DNA of 64,000 nucleotides from Mycobacterium sp. Aquia_213 (GCF_026625985.1 NZ_CP113116.1:682001-746000), one strand, 5' to 3'. Shown: positions 8,952 to 16,557, counted from the first letter of the stretch. Notes: generated by a model not told the origin, from the letters alone. A program made the numbers and translations.

Positions 8952-9353
8952 TTAATTGCGTGGCGGCAGATCACTCCACGCTTTGCCGTTCCAATAACGC
9001 TCCTTGCCGGTGCCCGCTGGATCGGGGTACCAGCCACGCTTCGTTGCACCGGAAGGCGGCGGCAGAGTCCTCGTGGGCGACGGCGCGGGCGGGTTGGCAC
9101 GGTGGAGGACCAAAGAGCTGATAAGTAGTCCCACGCCCAGGACGATAAAGACGGTCGCCCACAGCTGATGCTCGGAGAGTAGGGGCGCGCACGCCGTCTC
9201 CACGTACGGGTCGAGCGTGCCCGACCCGCCGCCGAACGCAGACCCGCAAGAGATTCCCTGCGCCGAGGCGAGCGAGATGTTGGTGTTTCCGATGACGAGG
9301 CCCGCGATGATCGCGACGATGCCGAGCGGCAACACAATTCTCAGGGCGGTCAT
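8952..9353 (-). CDS. Two-TM membrane protein with C-terminal DUF2510 domain
   Basis: This 133-residue protein has two membrane segments (about 5-25 and 66-86) around a short loop with two cysteines. A Pro-rich linker leads to a C-terminal GWYPDPAG...RYWNGKAW motif, the hallmark of DUF2510, a short domain common in actinobacterial membrane proteins. The start is set at 9353, where an AGGAGG site lies 7 bp upstream; the longer frame to 9572 is antisense-like and Arg-rich. Its start overlaps the stop of the DUF732 gene by 4 bp (ATGA type), so the two are translationally coupled. The function of DUF2510 is unknown. Confidence 0.85.
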   Translation of the reverse strand: MTALRIVLPLGIVAIIAGLVIGNTNISLASAQGISCGSAFGGGSGTLDPYVETACAPLLSEHQLWATVFIVLGVGLLISSLVLHRANPPAPSPTRTLPPPSGATKRGWYPDPAGTGKERYWNGKAWSDLPPRN

Positions 9354-9739
9354 CGGTCGCCTCCTGCGTACCCGGCTCTCACTGCGCGTACTTCGGGTGC
9401 CTGGACCGCGTGGGCCAGTTCCTGGATCTGCCAGCCCTGCGCCGGGCACAGCCACCGAATTGCGGCACCGATTTCGTAGGCCGTCTCCAGGAAGGGCAGC
9501 CCCGAGGGGCCTACCGAGTTGGCTGCGACGTCGGCCCACGACGGTTGGCGGCTCGCGTCGAGTGCGTGGCACATCACGTAGCCGTTGTTGAGCAGCTGGT
9601 CGCTTGTTCCCGGGATGCCGTGGGCCTGCAGCTGGTTGACGTAGCCCGCCTGCGCGGCGTCGGCGTGGGCGCTGCCCGACGCGGATAACGGCGACAAGGC
9701 AAGGAAAGCTGCAGCAAGGGCCGCCCCGATAACCCTCAT
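9350..9739 (-). CDS. DUF732 secreted protein
   Basis: This 129-residue protein has a clear Sec signal peptide: basic start, Ala/Leu-rich core and a likely cleavage after SAHA near residue 26. The mature part (YVNQLQAHGI, then NNGYVMCHALD, and a late cysteine in IRWLCPAQ) matches the DUF732 pattern of small mycobacterial exported proteins, with two cysteines likely forming a disulfide. It is coupled by a 4-bp overlap to the DUF2510 gene downstream. DUF732 proteins are abundant in mycobacteria and their phages and have no settled function. Confidence 0.85.
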   Translation of the reverse strand: MRVIGAALAAAFLALSPLSASGSAHADAAQAGYVNQLQAHGIPGTSDQLLNNGYVMCHALDASRQPSWADVAANSVGPSGLPFLETAYEIGAAIRWLCPAQGWQIQELAHAVQAPEVRAVRAGYAGGDR

Positions 9740-9796
9740 CAGATTGGTCGCTCCTTCAAGACAAGCAGGTAGTGGAGTAGCAATCGCAGACTGGGC

Positions 9797-10012
9797 TCAG
9801 TTCCACAGCCCCGGGCAGAATCGGGGGTCGACGCTGTTACAAGGCGGGAAGTGTCCGTTGGGCGGCGGTGGTGGCTCCGGCGGGTAGCACCCCATTTGGT
9901 ACGGCCAGGTCGACGACGGCTTGGCCACCCAGTTCGCAGGGCATCCCTGCGGCGCCTGGGGCGCCCCGACCAAGGCCAACGCGACAGCCACCGCCGCGAT
10001 GATCTTCAGCAT
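9797..10012 (-). CDS. Small Pro-rich exported protein
   Basis: This 71-residue product has an N-terminal signal peptide of about 20 residues (MLKIIAAVAVALALVGA). The short mature region contains four cysteines, a run of prolines (PPEPPPPP) and several aromatic residues. The cysteine spacing suggests two disulfides. It lies in a leftward run of small exported proteins. No family is recognised beyond generic small secreted mycobacterial proteins. Confidence 0.65.
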   Translation of the reverse strand: MLKIIAAVAVALALVGAPQAPQGCPANWVAKPSSTWPYQMGCYPPEPPPPPNGHFPPCNSVDPRFCPGLWN

Positions 10013-10074
10013 CGTTTGCCTTTCGATTCGTTCTAGGTCACGGCGTCTGGGCCTAGCGAGGCCACCGCAACGCG

Positions 10075-10347
10075 TCAGCGGGCAAGGGCATCAAGGCAGC
10101 CAGCCAGGTAGTCTCCGGCGCTGTACGGCTCCGGATTCCACACGTTGCTGTTTATGGCTTGCGTTTGGCACGCGGTTTCAGCCGACGTCCCGGCCCTCAT
10201 CAGGCTTCGCGCGTACGGCGCACCCTCGTGGTAGCCAGCCTGGTAGGACCGCTCGTCGCGCGACGGTGCTGTGCTCCAGTGGACAAGGACGGCGGTTGCC
10301 AGAACGGCGACGACGATTGCCGCGGTTATAGCAAACTTCTTGTTCAT
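10075..10347 (-). CDS. Small membrane-anchored protein
   Basis: This 90-residue protein has one N-terminal membrane segment (residues 6-24). The exported domain carries the pattern SYQAGYHEG...CQTQ...YLAGCLDAL with two cysteines. Similar small proteins are common in mycobacterial prophages and islands. It is the first gene of the leftward run 10347 to 8952 and faces a divergent XRE regulator across a 143-bp promoter region. Confidence 0.7.
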   Translation of the reverse strand: MNKKFAITAAIVVAVLATAVLVHWSTAPSRDERSYQAGYHEGAPYARSLMRAGTSAETACQTQAINSNVWNPEPYSAGDYLAGCLDALAR

Positions 10348-10441
10348 CCCCGTTCCTCATCTGCGTAGCGGAGTCGACTTCGATGCCTTGCGACTTGGGC
10401 GGCAGAGATGCACGCAACAGGAACTGCGCATGCACAGAGTA

Positions 10442-10451
10442 CTACTAGTAG
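10442..10451. promoter_or_regulatory. CTACTAGTAG palindrome, possible XRE operator
   Basis: This perfect 10-bp palindrome lies between the divergent small membrane protein gene and the XRE regulator gene, about 40 bp upstream of the latter. Its position suits an autoregulatory operator; no second copy was seen. Confidence 0.35.
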
Positions 10452-10490
10452 GGCAGACAGTTCGCGGGTTTTGGCTGACTACTGGGACGC

Positions 10491-10742
10491 GTGCCCACGC
10501 GACCCAGTCAGAACGATCCCGAACGGGTCGCCGCCTGGGAACTCCGCCGTCGTGAAGTCGGAGAGCGGATCCGGACGCTTCGCACCGAGCGGGGCCTCAC
10601 GCAGGAGGCCCTCGCCCTCCGGTCAGGCGTCACGCGCAACGTATTGATCGACGTAGAACTTGGCCGACGAGGCTTGCTCTACGAGCGGCTATTCGACATC
10701 GCCGAGGCGCTGCAGGTGCCCGCTGGGCAGCTCTTGGGGTAA
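10491..10742 (+). CDS. XRE-family DNA-binding regulator (small)
   Basis: This 83-residue protein is almost entirely one Cro/C1-type helix-turn-helix. The segment VGERIRTLRTERGLTQEALA is followed by RSGVTRNVLIDVELGRR and a final FDIAEALQVPAGQLLG, which covers the five-helix fold. It probably represses its own promoter and the divergent leftward genes. The start is the GTG at 10491; the first 20 residues precede the domain and could be shorter. Confidence 0.8.
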   Translation: MPTRPSQNDPERVAAWELRRREVGERIRTLRTERGLTQEALALRSGVTRNVLIDVELGRRGLLYERLFDIAEALQVPAGQLLG

Positions 10743-11205
10743 ACCCTTAGTCCGCCAGGCCAACGCCGCACTGTCGGTTCCGGTCAACATCGTTCGATAT
10801 TCAGCGCCATTCGGCCCGAACCGTGTCGTCGCCCAGCTCGATAACGCCAATAGCGCCATGGAGAAGATCGCCTAGGTCGTGTGCCAAGGTCCTGTCGCAC
10901 TACCCGAAGTGCGAACCCAAACTGCGAATTGGGTCGTACTTGGTGGCCACAGATTTGATAGAGATTTGATGATTCCCGCACTGTTCCGACATAAACGTGC
11001 TGGTCGCAAGCGTGCTCGGGAGTGTCTCGCCCGCGTCAACGAGGTCAAGACGGTCGTAGTTGCGATGTGTTTGTCTGCGGCGCCTACTGCTCTAGCGACC
11101 CTCGTTGGGATGCGGTTGTTCCTGCCTCGGCAGGTCCGTGTTCAGGGTGAATTGACGCCCAGGTTCGCGTGGATAGGCTTGCCACCAGCATGGGAGGGGT
11201 GCCGG
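10743..11205. other. 463-bp stretch without a supported gene
   Basis: It lies between the XRE gene and the DUF2563 operon. Frames through it are not convincing. It contains a direct repeat AGATTTGAT (10951-10959 and 10962-10970) and ends with a GGGAGGGG ribosome-binding site for the gene at 11206. It presumably holds the operon promoter. Confidence 0.5.
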
Positions 11206-11520
11206 ATGTTCGTCGATCCTGGCTTGCTGCACTCGGGGGGCGACCAGTCGCGCCGCGCTGGCGGGCACGCCCGGGAGGGTGCCGACCAGCTGTCGCGCGG
11301 GCCGTTGCTGCCGGGGATGTTCGGTCAGTACGCGGCGGCCGAGGAGTTCCACGAGGCGGTCGGCGTGGCCCACGGCGACCACGTGCGTGCCTTGCGGGCC
11401 CACGAGGAGGCGCTGACGGCGGTCGGCGGGAAGGCACACCGGGCCGCGGCGGGGTTCACCGACATGGAGGAACGCAACGCCGCCAAACTGCGGACTGTGC
11501 GGTGCAACTCCGCTACATAA
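11206..11520 (+). CDS. DUF2563 family protein
   Basis: This 104-residue protein opens with MFVDPGLLHSGG and continues with GGHAREGADQLSRGPLLPGMFG, a pattern known from a mycobacterial family (DUF2563) found directly upstream of DUF1023 hydrolase genes. It is helical, without a signal peptide or membrane segment. A strong GGGAGGGG site precedes the ATG; the longer frame from 10879 has no support. It overlaps the next gene by 19 bp, so translation is coupled. The size and WXG100-like helical content raise the possibility that it is a chaperone or secretion partner of the hydrolase; this is inference. Confidence 0.85.
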   Translation: MFVDPGLLHSGGDQSRRAGGHAREGADQLSRGPLLPGMFGQYAAAEEFHEAVGVAHGDHVRALRAHEEALTAVGGKAHRAAAGFTDMEERNAAKLRTVRCNSAT

Positions 11521-13268
11521 GCATCCCTCTGCTGATCGGCGAAGCCGGTGGCGATCCGTGGGAGATCAACCAAACCCTGCAAGCGGGGCGCCCGGCCCAA
11601 ATCTCGGACTTGGCCGAGGCCTTCCACGCCGCGGGCCGGTGCACCGCCGAATCCAACAACGCCTTCGCGGACGCCCGTCAGCGCTTCGCGGCGGCGTGGA
11701 ATAGAGAGGACCGCGGCGAGCACCCGATCAACGACTCTGCCGAAGTGCAGAAGGCAACGAAGTCGCTCGGCGCGCAGTCACTGCAGTTACCCAAGATCGG
11801 CGTCACCTTGGAGAACGTCGCCGCCTCCCTGGCCCAGGCGCAAAAGGCTGGAACGGCAGAAATCACCGCCCTGGAAAGCCAGTTGCAGGTCCTCGACAAC
11901 ATGATCGGCCAGGCGGTCGAGATGGAAAAAGATCCCGCCCTCACCGCTGCAGACCGGCAAGCCCTCGACGCGTTCATCACCGGCCGTGAAGACGACGCGA
12001 TCAACGACACCAAGGCCGCGCTGGGCAGGGTGAAGGCGACGCGCGACGGCTACTCCTACACGTTGCAGAGCGCGCTGGGGGCACTGCGCGCCGAGGGCTA
12101 TGACCCTGCGGGCATCCGGGCCCAAGAGGGCCCACTGCCGCCGGTGCCGCCGCTGCCCGACGACCCCAAACAGTTCGCGCAAGCCTGGAACTCGCTCACG
12201 AAGGAGCAGAAGGACGCCGCCTACGACCACGATCGGTTTATCGGCAACCACGGGGGGATGCCCGCCGTGGACCGCGACCACTACAACCGGATGCACCTCG
12301 ACGAGCTGCAGGCGGCCAACCAAGCCGACCTGGACCGCCTGCGTGCCCTACATCCGGACTGGGCGAACGGGGACCGGCCTTTCCTGTCGTCCAAGGAGTA
12401 CCGGGATTGGCAACAGCAATGGGACGCGGCCAACCGGGCCCACGACGGCTACGCGGACGTGAAGAGGACAATCGGGCCGCCGCCGAGCGAGATCGACCCG
12501 TCCTCGGGCAAGCTGCCCCAGTACCTCTTGGTCGTCGACGACAAGGGCCACGCCGCGTCGTCGATCAACAACCCCGACACGGCGAAGCGCAACGCCACGT
12601 TCGTGCCCGGCACCGGCCAGGACACCACCCGGTACAGCGGAAGCGCGGACAAGTCCCAGAGGATGTACTGGGCCGCCCGGGCAGCGGACCGAACGCTGCA
12701 GCCCGGCGACGTGTCGGTCACCACCTGGATGGGGTATGACCGGCCGATGAACCTCCTTCAGGCGGCCGACCCGGGCTACGCCCGCAACGGGGCCACCGCG
12801 CTCGACGACTTCCAGGCCGGGATCCGCGCCTCCCACAACGACGCCGCGGCGGGTGGCCCGTCCATCAACACCGTCATCGGACACAGCTACGGGTCGACCG
12901 AACTAGGGGCGGCGGCGCTAGGCGGGCACCACCTCGACGCCAACAACGTCATCGCCGTGGGCAGCCCCGGGGTCCTGGCCGGACATGCCAGCGACCTCAA
13001 CCTCGACCCCGGCGCGCACGTGTTCGCGACCCGGGCCGAGAACGACGTCATCGGCGTGGTCACCGGCATGACGCTCGGTCCCGACCCGATGAGCTCGCGC
13101 TTCGGGGGCATCCCGTTCGAAGCATCGCCCGGACCCGGCTGGCCGCTGGGCCTGCCGACGGTGGCCGCGCACAGCAGCTACTGGGACCCGGGTAACCCGG
13201 CCCTGACCAACATGGGCCGTATCATCGCAGGCAGGGTCGATGTCACCCCACCCTCCTTCACGCCATGA
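11502..13268 (+). CDS. DUF1023-type alpha/beta hydrolase
   Basis: This protein has 588 residues from the GTG at 11502. The N-terminal half is helical (repeated AEAFHAAGR and ALESQLQVLDNM type helices). The C-terminal half is a DUF1023 alpha/beta hydrolase with the nucleophile motif TVIGHSYGS (Ser462), a following VGSPGVL strand and an acidic residue in RAENDVIG. Such mycobacterial proteins are of unknown substrate; esterase-type chemistry is expected. The upstream part of the frame (11169-11501) is the shadow of the DUF2563 gene, so the start lies inside that gene's last codons. The stop overlaps the lipoprotein start by 4 bp. Confidence 0.85.
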   Translation: MQLRYISIPLLIGEAGGDPWEINQTLQAGRPAQISDLAEAFHAAGRCTAESNNAFADARQRFAAAWNREDRGEHPINDSAEVQKATKSLGAQSLQLPKIGVTLENVAASLAQAQKAGTAEITALESQLQVLDNMIGQAVEMEKDPALTAADRQALDAFITGREDDAINDTKAALGRVKATRDGYSYTLQSALGALRAEGYDPAGIRAQEGPLPPVPPLPDDPKQFAQAWNSLTKEQKDAAYDHDRFIGNHGGMPAVDRDHYNRMHLDELQAANQADLDRLRALHPDWANGDRPFLSSKEYRDWQQQWDAANRAHDGYADVKRTIGPPPSEIDPSSGKLPQYLLVVDDKGHAASSINNPDTAKRNATFVPGTGQDTTRYSGSADKSQRMYWAARAADRTLQPGDVSVTTWMGYDRPMNLLQAADPGYARNGATALDDFQAGIRASHNDAAAGGPSINTVIGHSYGSTELGAAALGGHHLDANNVIAVGSPGVLAGHASDLNLDPGAHVFATRAENDVIGVVTGMTLGPDPMSSRFGGIPFEASPGPGWPLGLPTVAAHSSYWDPGNPALTNMGRIIAGRVDVTPPSFTP

Positions 13269-13903
13269 CCGCCACCAGCCGATCGTCCCGATGCCTCGCA
13301 GCCCTCGCCGCGGTCGCGGTGCTCGTGGGCGCGTGCTCGTCCACCAAGCCAGCCGCACCGCTCGGCCCGAGAACCCCTTCGGGCGCCACACCCATCCCTC
13401 CAGGAGGCCCGATGGACCACACCCCCGTCGCCCAGTCGCCGAAGGTTCCGAACAGCCAGCAAGAGGCGCAAGACACCGTCCTTCAGTACCTGCAGAAGAC
13501 GGTCAACGGGCTGCCGCCGGGCACCGTGCTGGACGGCAGCGACGCCCAGGGCGGAAGCAACCTCGGTTGCGACGACAACTACACCGGCCCCGGCCCAGGG
13601 CCCACCGAGTACACCGCCGCCCTGCACGTCATCGGCCCCCAGGGCATGCCGCCCGCAGACCTGATCACCCGCACCGGCCAGCTCTGGCAGAGCTGGAACC
13701 TCACCGTGATGGAGCGCGACGGGTTCGAGAAGCCCAACCGCTTCGCCTACGCGCCGGACGGGTACCGCCTCCAAATCGAGGCGGCCTACCCCGCGAACTA
13801 CTCACCCACCCTGACGGTCATCTCCCCATGCTTCCCCGGCAACCTGCGCAAAGACGACATCCCGTTCCCTAAGGTGATCCACCAAAGCCCGCCCGGGAGC
13901 TAG
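13265..13903 (+). CDS. Lipoprotein of the DUF2563/DUF1023 operon
   Basis: This 212-residue protein has a lipobox LVGAC with the lipidated cysteine at residue 24, so it should be anchored on the outer face of the membrane. The mature part begins with a Pro/Thr/Gly-rich linker, then a mixed alpha/beta domain with cysteines near 101 and 181. No enzyme motif is visible. The ATG overlaps the hydrolase stop (ATGA), so all three genes of the operon are coupled. A role as surface partner of the hydrolase is inference from context. Confidence 0.85.
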   Translation: MTATSRSSRCLAALAAVAVLVGACSSTKPAAPLGPRTPSGATPIPPGGPMDHTPVAQSPKVPNSQQEAQDTVLQYLQKTVNGLPPGTVLDGSDAQGGSNLGCDDNYTGPGPGPTEYTAALHVIGPQGMPPADLITRTGQLWQSWNLTVMERDGFEKPNRFAYAPDGYRLQIEAAYPANYSPTLTVISPCFPGNLRKDDIPFPKVIHQSPPGS

Positions 13904-14269
13904 CTCCTTCGCGACATTTACCGCAACGCAATGGCCTCGCGGTCGGCAGCTGCTGGGTCGTTGGGGGCCATGGAGTTGGCCAAGGTCGTGAACTGCTCTG
14001 AGTGAGCCGCAAGGGGCCGCGTACGAGGAGCCGGTCAGGGTTGACCTCGCAATCGAGAGGGAAGTGGTCAGCTGCTCGTTGACCTGCACGATCCTGAAAC
14101 CCAGCGTGGCAAGGTCGCGTCAACTAGGGGCAAACGGCGTGATGGTGGTCATCGCTCTCGTGCCCCCTGCCAGGCCGCTGTGCTTCTTCTTCCTCCCTCC
14201 CCTCCCTCTCTCGTATTGAAGGTAACTGGCCGTGAACTGCACCGATAGGGAGCGCTCGGCTGGGTGGAA
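13904..14269. other. 366-bp stretch without a supported gene
   Basis: It lies between the convergent lipoprotein and polymerase-like genes. Frames on both strands look like shadows. The notable content is a pure pyrimidine tract at 14183-14212. Confidence 0.55.
14183..14212. repeat. 30-nt polypyrimidine (polypurine) tract
   Basis: Thirty consecutive C/T residues lie on the plus strand. The complementary strand holds spaced G runs (3, 4, 3 and 2 long), compatible with a G-quadruplex or triplex. It sits 58 bp beyond the stop of the polymerase-like gene. Confidence 0.85.
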
Positions 14270-15538
14270 TCAGGGGTGCCTGGAGTCTTTGAGGTGCACC
14301 CGAACGCCATGCTCGCTGGCCACTTCGATCATGGTTCGGCCGAGGATGTCGGCATCGGATTCGGCTACCAAGAAGGAGTCGTGCACCGGTAGGGGGCACC
14401 GCCCGGTGCTGTCGAGCATCCTGGTCAGGACCTCGATGGCCATGTCGGAGTCCTTGCGCTGGAACGACGCCCCACAGTCTGAACCAAAGTAGTCCTTGAT
14501 CGCGGAATGCTTGCTTTCGATCGCGGCCACGACCCGTTTGGCCAGCGCGCGACATGGTGTCGGGTCGGTCGAGGTCAGGCCGCTCGCCGCCCGCAGTTTG
14601 GGTTTGTTGAGCAGCTCCTTGGTGACCGCGAGAACCCCTTTGTGGGTGGTGGGGGCGTTGAAGAGCGTGTTCACCGCCACCTTGACCAGCTCTCTGTCGA
14701 ATCCCTGGATGGCGTATTGGTCGCCGGGCTGCAGCCGCCTACCGGCCTTGCAGTAGGCCATGCTGATGTGGAGGTTGCCGTAGTCGAGCTCGACCACCGG
14801 AACTCCCGCACCGTCAATGACCACCGTGATCTTCCGGCGCTGCTTGGCCGACATGTTCTGGTACGAGGCGCCGTGGCAGTAGAAGCGCCCGCCGCGGTCG
14901 AAGGACCCGTTGAAGATCCTCCGCAGAGGTGGGACTTCGAGCCGGTCTCCCCGGTGGCGCAGCTCGAGCAGCGCGACCGCGTCGTTGATAACGCGCAGCT
15001 GCTCTCGCATCGTCGTCGTCTCCGCCGTCTCGACGTAGTCGACATCGGCCTTGTCGGCACGGTCACGCAAGACGATGGTTTCCACGCGCTCGGGCATGCC
15101 CCGGGGCTCGGAGGCGTCGACCAACGGCCCGACCAGGGCCATGAGGGTCTCGGTCGCCCAAGCGACCGACTGGCATCCCTTGGTGCGCGGGCGCCAAACC
15201 CCTACCCTGTGCTCGATGAGACCGGCGCCGAGAAGGGCGTCCATCGCGCCCGTGACGAAGTACCAGGTGAAAAGGGGGTCGCCGTCCCGATACCGCGCGG
15301 GCGTGCCGTAAGGGCCCTTCGCCCGCGCGTAATGCACCCCGCGGTCGGTCAGCGCTTTCTCGACCACTATCGACCGCGCGACACTCGCCACGGCGTACCG
15401 CACCCGATCGGTCGCGTTATCTGACACGAACGAGCGAAGTGGTTCGACCAACGGCTCTAGCTGGTCGTCGTGCCACCTCAGGACCAGGGGGCTGTGGTTT
15501 CCCCAGAGGGGATCGGCAAAGAGGCTCTCGCTGAGCAT
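14270..15538 (-). CDS. Family A polymerase-like protein of an integrative element
   Basis: This 422-residue protein has an N-terminal part (about 1-145) that resembles a winged-helix region (WYFVTGAMDALLGAGLIEHR). From 205 onward the order of motifs matches the palm and fingers of family A/single-subunit polymerases. RGGRFYCHGASYQN leads in, then motif A is VVELDYGNLH (D252, Y253, H257), a motif B-like helix is R282-x3-K286 with N290, a helix around QRKDSDMAIEVL follows, and motif C is PVHDSFLV (H386, D387). D252 and D387 would be the metal-binding pair. No 3'-5' exonuclease domain is present. An AGAAGG site precedes the ATG. A role in replicating the excised element is inference. Confidence 0.75.
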   Translation of the reverse strand: MLSESLFADPLWGNHSPLVLRWHDDQLEPLVEPLRSFVSDNATDRVRYAVASVARSIVVEKALTDRGVHYARAKGPYGTPARYRDGDPLFTWYFVTGAMDALLGAGLIEHRVGVWRPRTKGCQSVAWATETLMALVGPLVDASEPRGMPERVETIVLRDRADKADVDYVETAETTTMREQLRVINDAVALLELRHRGDRLEVPPLRRIFNGSFDRGGRFYCHGASYQNMSAKQRRKITVVIDGAGVPVVELDYGNLHISMAYCKAGRRLQPGDQYAIQGFDRELVKVAVNTLFNAPTTHKGVLAVTKELLNKPKLRAASGLTSTDPTPCRALAKRVVAAIESKHSAIKDYFGSDCGASFQRKDSDMAIEVLTRMLDSTGRCPLPVHDSFLVAESDADILGRTMIEVASEHGVRVHLKDSRHP

Positions 15539-15552
15539 CGCAACCTTCTGCG

Positions 15553-15664
15553 TTACCGGTCGATTTCTTGCGGCACGTCGTCGTCGAATTGGTCATCCAC
15601 GAGGTCGGGGTGCGCGACGTAATAGATAGATCACGCCCTCATCGCCGGTGTCGCAAAAGTGCAA
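15553..15664 (-). pseudogene. Possible mini-gene broken by a 4-bp duplication
   Basis: Upstream of the polymerase-like gene a frame ending FDDDVPQEIDR stops 14 bp before its ATG, as expected for an operon neighbour. Going upstream, this frame meets a stop, while the adjacent frame reads MHFCDTGDEGVIY from a TTG at 15664. The two join in frame if one unit of the tandem tetranucleotide at 15623-15631 (TAGATAGAT on the plus strand) is removed, giving 35 residues. Either a slippage frameshift or a chance arrangement explains this. Confidence 0.3.
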
Positions 15665-15817
15665 GCACGTGCTGTATTGCTGGTTTCGTCGCGAGCTGGG
15701 GGTCTGTCCCTGGCCGCGGCTCCATCCGAATTCGGGTCACTACCGTGCGAGTGCGGTGCACAGGAGAACCGTCGGAAGCCGCAGAGGTCCGGGGGACGTG
15801 GTCGACAACCGGAGTGT

Positions 15818-16177
15818 CTATGCGTCTTGACTCTGGCCGTCATGGGGCACAACCCCCAGTTCCACCAGCAGCCGCCGGAACTCCGCTTCCGCCTTAAACG
15901 CCATCCCGAGGACCACGTCTAAGTCGCAGGTGCTCAGATCCCAGGTCCCTAGGTCGATCTCGTGTCCGCCGCCGAGCTGACAGACCATTCCCAAAGGCAG
16001 CGGGCGGCTGCGGTCCCGCCCTGCGGAGGGTTCACTTGCGTGTGACACTTCGGGCGTGAGGACTACCTTGTCCTCGCTCAGTTCGATGTGCTGGTCGAGA
16101 ATGGTCGCATCCTCTAGAGCCGCCACACATTCGACTTTGGTCAGATCCCCGACGGGGATCTCGGTGCTAACCGTCAT
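15818..16177 (-). CDS. Small acidic protein of the integration module, unknown
   Basis: This 119-residue protein has an acidic N-terminal half (GDLTKVECVAALEDATILDQ) and a C-terminal helix AFKAEAEFRRLLVELGVV. It has no signal peptide, membrane segment or motif that I recognise. It lies between the excisionase-like gene (93 bp upstream) and the polymerase-like gene on the same strand, so it is probably co-transcribed with them and concerned with transfer or replication of the element. The start is the ATG at 16177 without a strong ribosome-binding site. Confidence 0.65.
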   Translation of the reverse strand: MTVSTEIPVGDLTKVECVAALEDATILDQHIELSEDKVVLTPEVSHASEPSAGRDRSRPLPLGMVCQLGGGHEIDLGTWDLSTCDLDVVLGMAFKAEAEFRRLLVELGVVPHDGQSQDA

Positions 16178-16269
16178 GGATTACTAGTCCGTTCTGTTGT
16201 TGGTGTAGGGAAGGTGTTCGTCCAACGGCCAGCGACCGACCTAATGCAAGTAAGCACGAGGTCGACACG

Positions 16270-16461
16270 CTAGGAGTCGGTGCGAACGTGCAGGGACTCG
16301 TTGAGCCACTGCTCAACGTCGACCCACCGGTACAGCACGCGCCGACGCCCGGCACGCACAAACCTTGGTCCATCGCCTCGGTATCGCATCTGCGCGAGGC
16401 TCGCGGACGTAGTGCGCAGGGCGTTCGCAACCTCGGCCGGTGTGGCCAGCTCGGAGATCAT
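16270..16461 (-). CDS. Excisionase-like helix-turn-helix protein (Xis/AlpA type)
   Basis: This 63-residue protein is made of one MerR/HTH_17-like winged helix. A recognition region (TPAEVANALRTTSASLAQMRYRGDGPRFVRAG) is followed by the wing RRRVLYRWVDVEQWL, which matches excisionase or AlpA-type regulators of integrative elements. The start is the ATG at 16461; the longer frame to 16638 would run through the divergent regulator gene and is rejected. It is divergent from the XRE regulator across about 96 bp, the usual arrangement for a switch between integration and excision. Directionality control of the integrase is inferred. Confidence 0.8.
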   Translation of the reverse strand: MISELATPAEVANALRTTSASLAQMRYRGDGPRFVRAGRRRVLYRWVDVEQWLNESLHVRTDS

Positions 16462-16505
16462 TCGGAGGCTCCCGTCAAGCTTCTGGGTTTCTGGAGGGCT
16501 GATAC

Positions 16506-16521
16506 CTTGATACGCCTCAAG
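16506..16521. promoter_or_regulatory. CTTGA-N6-TCAAG operator candidate in divergent promoter
   Basis: This inverted repeat is centred in the 96-bp region between the divergent excisionase-like and XRE genes. Further right, TAGTAA lies 7 bp before the GTG of the XRE gene, consistent with a -10 element and a leaderless transcript. Both are candidate sites only. Confidence 0.4.
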
Positions 16522-16557
16522 TAGCTCGGTGTCAACTCTCCTGTTTTCTAGTAAGCT

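Noticed and set aside
11169..11501. N-terminal extension of the DUF1023 hydrolase
   Set aside because: It is an Arg/Gly-rich out-of-frame reading of the DUF2563 gene.
14507..15424. 305-codon plus-strand frame opposite the polymerase-like gene
   Set aside because: Antisense to the gene carrying motifs A, B and C; no recognisable domain.
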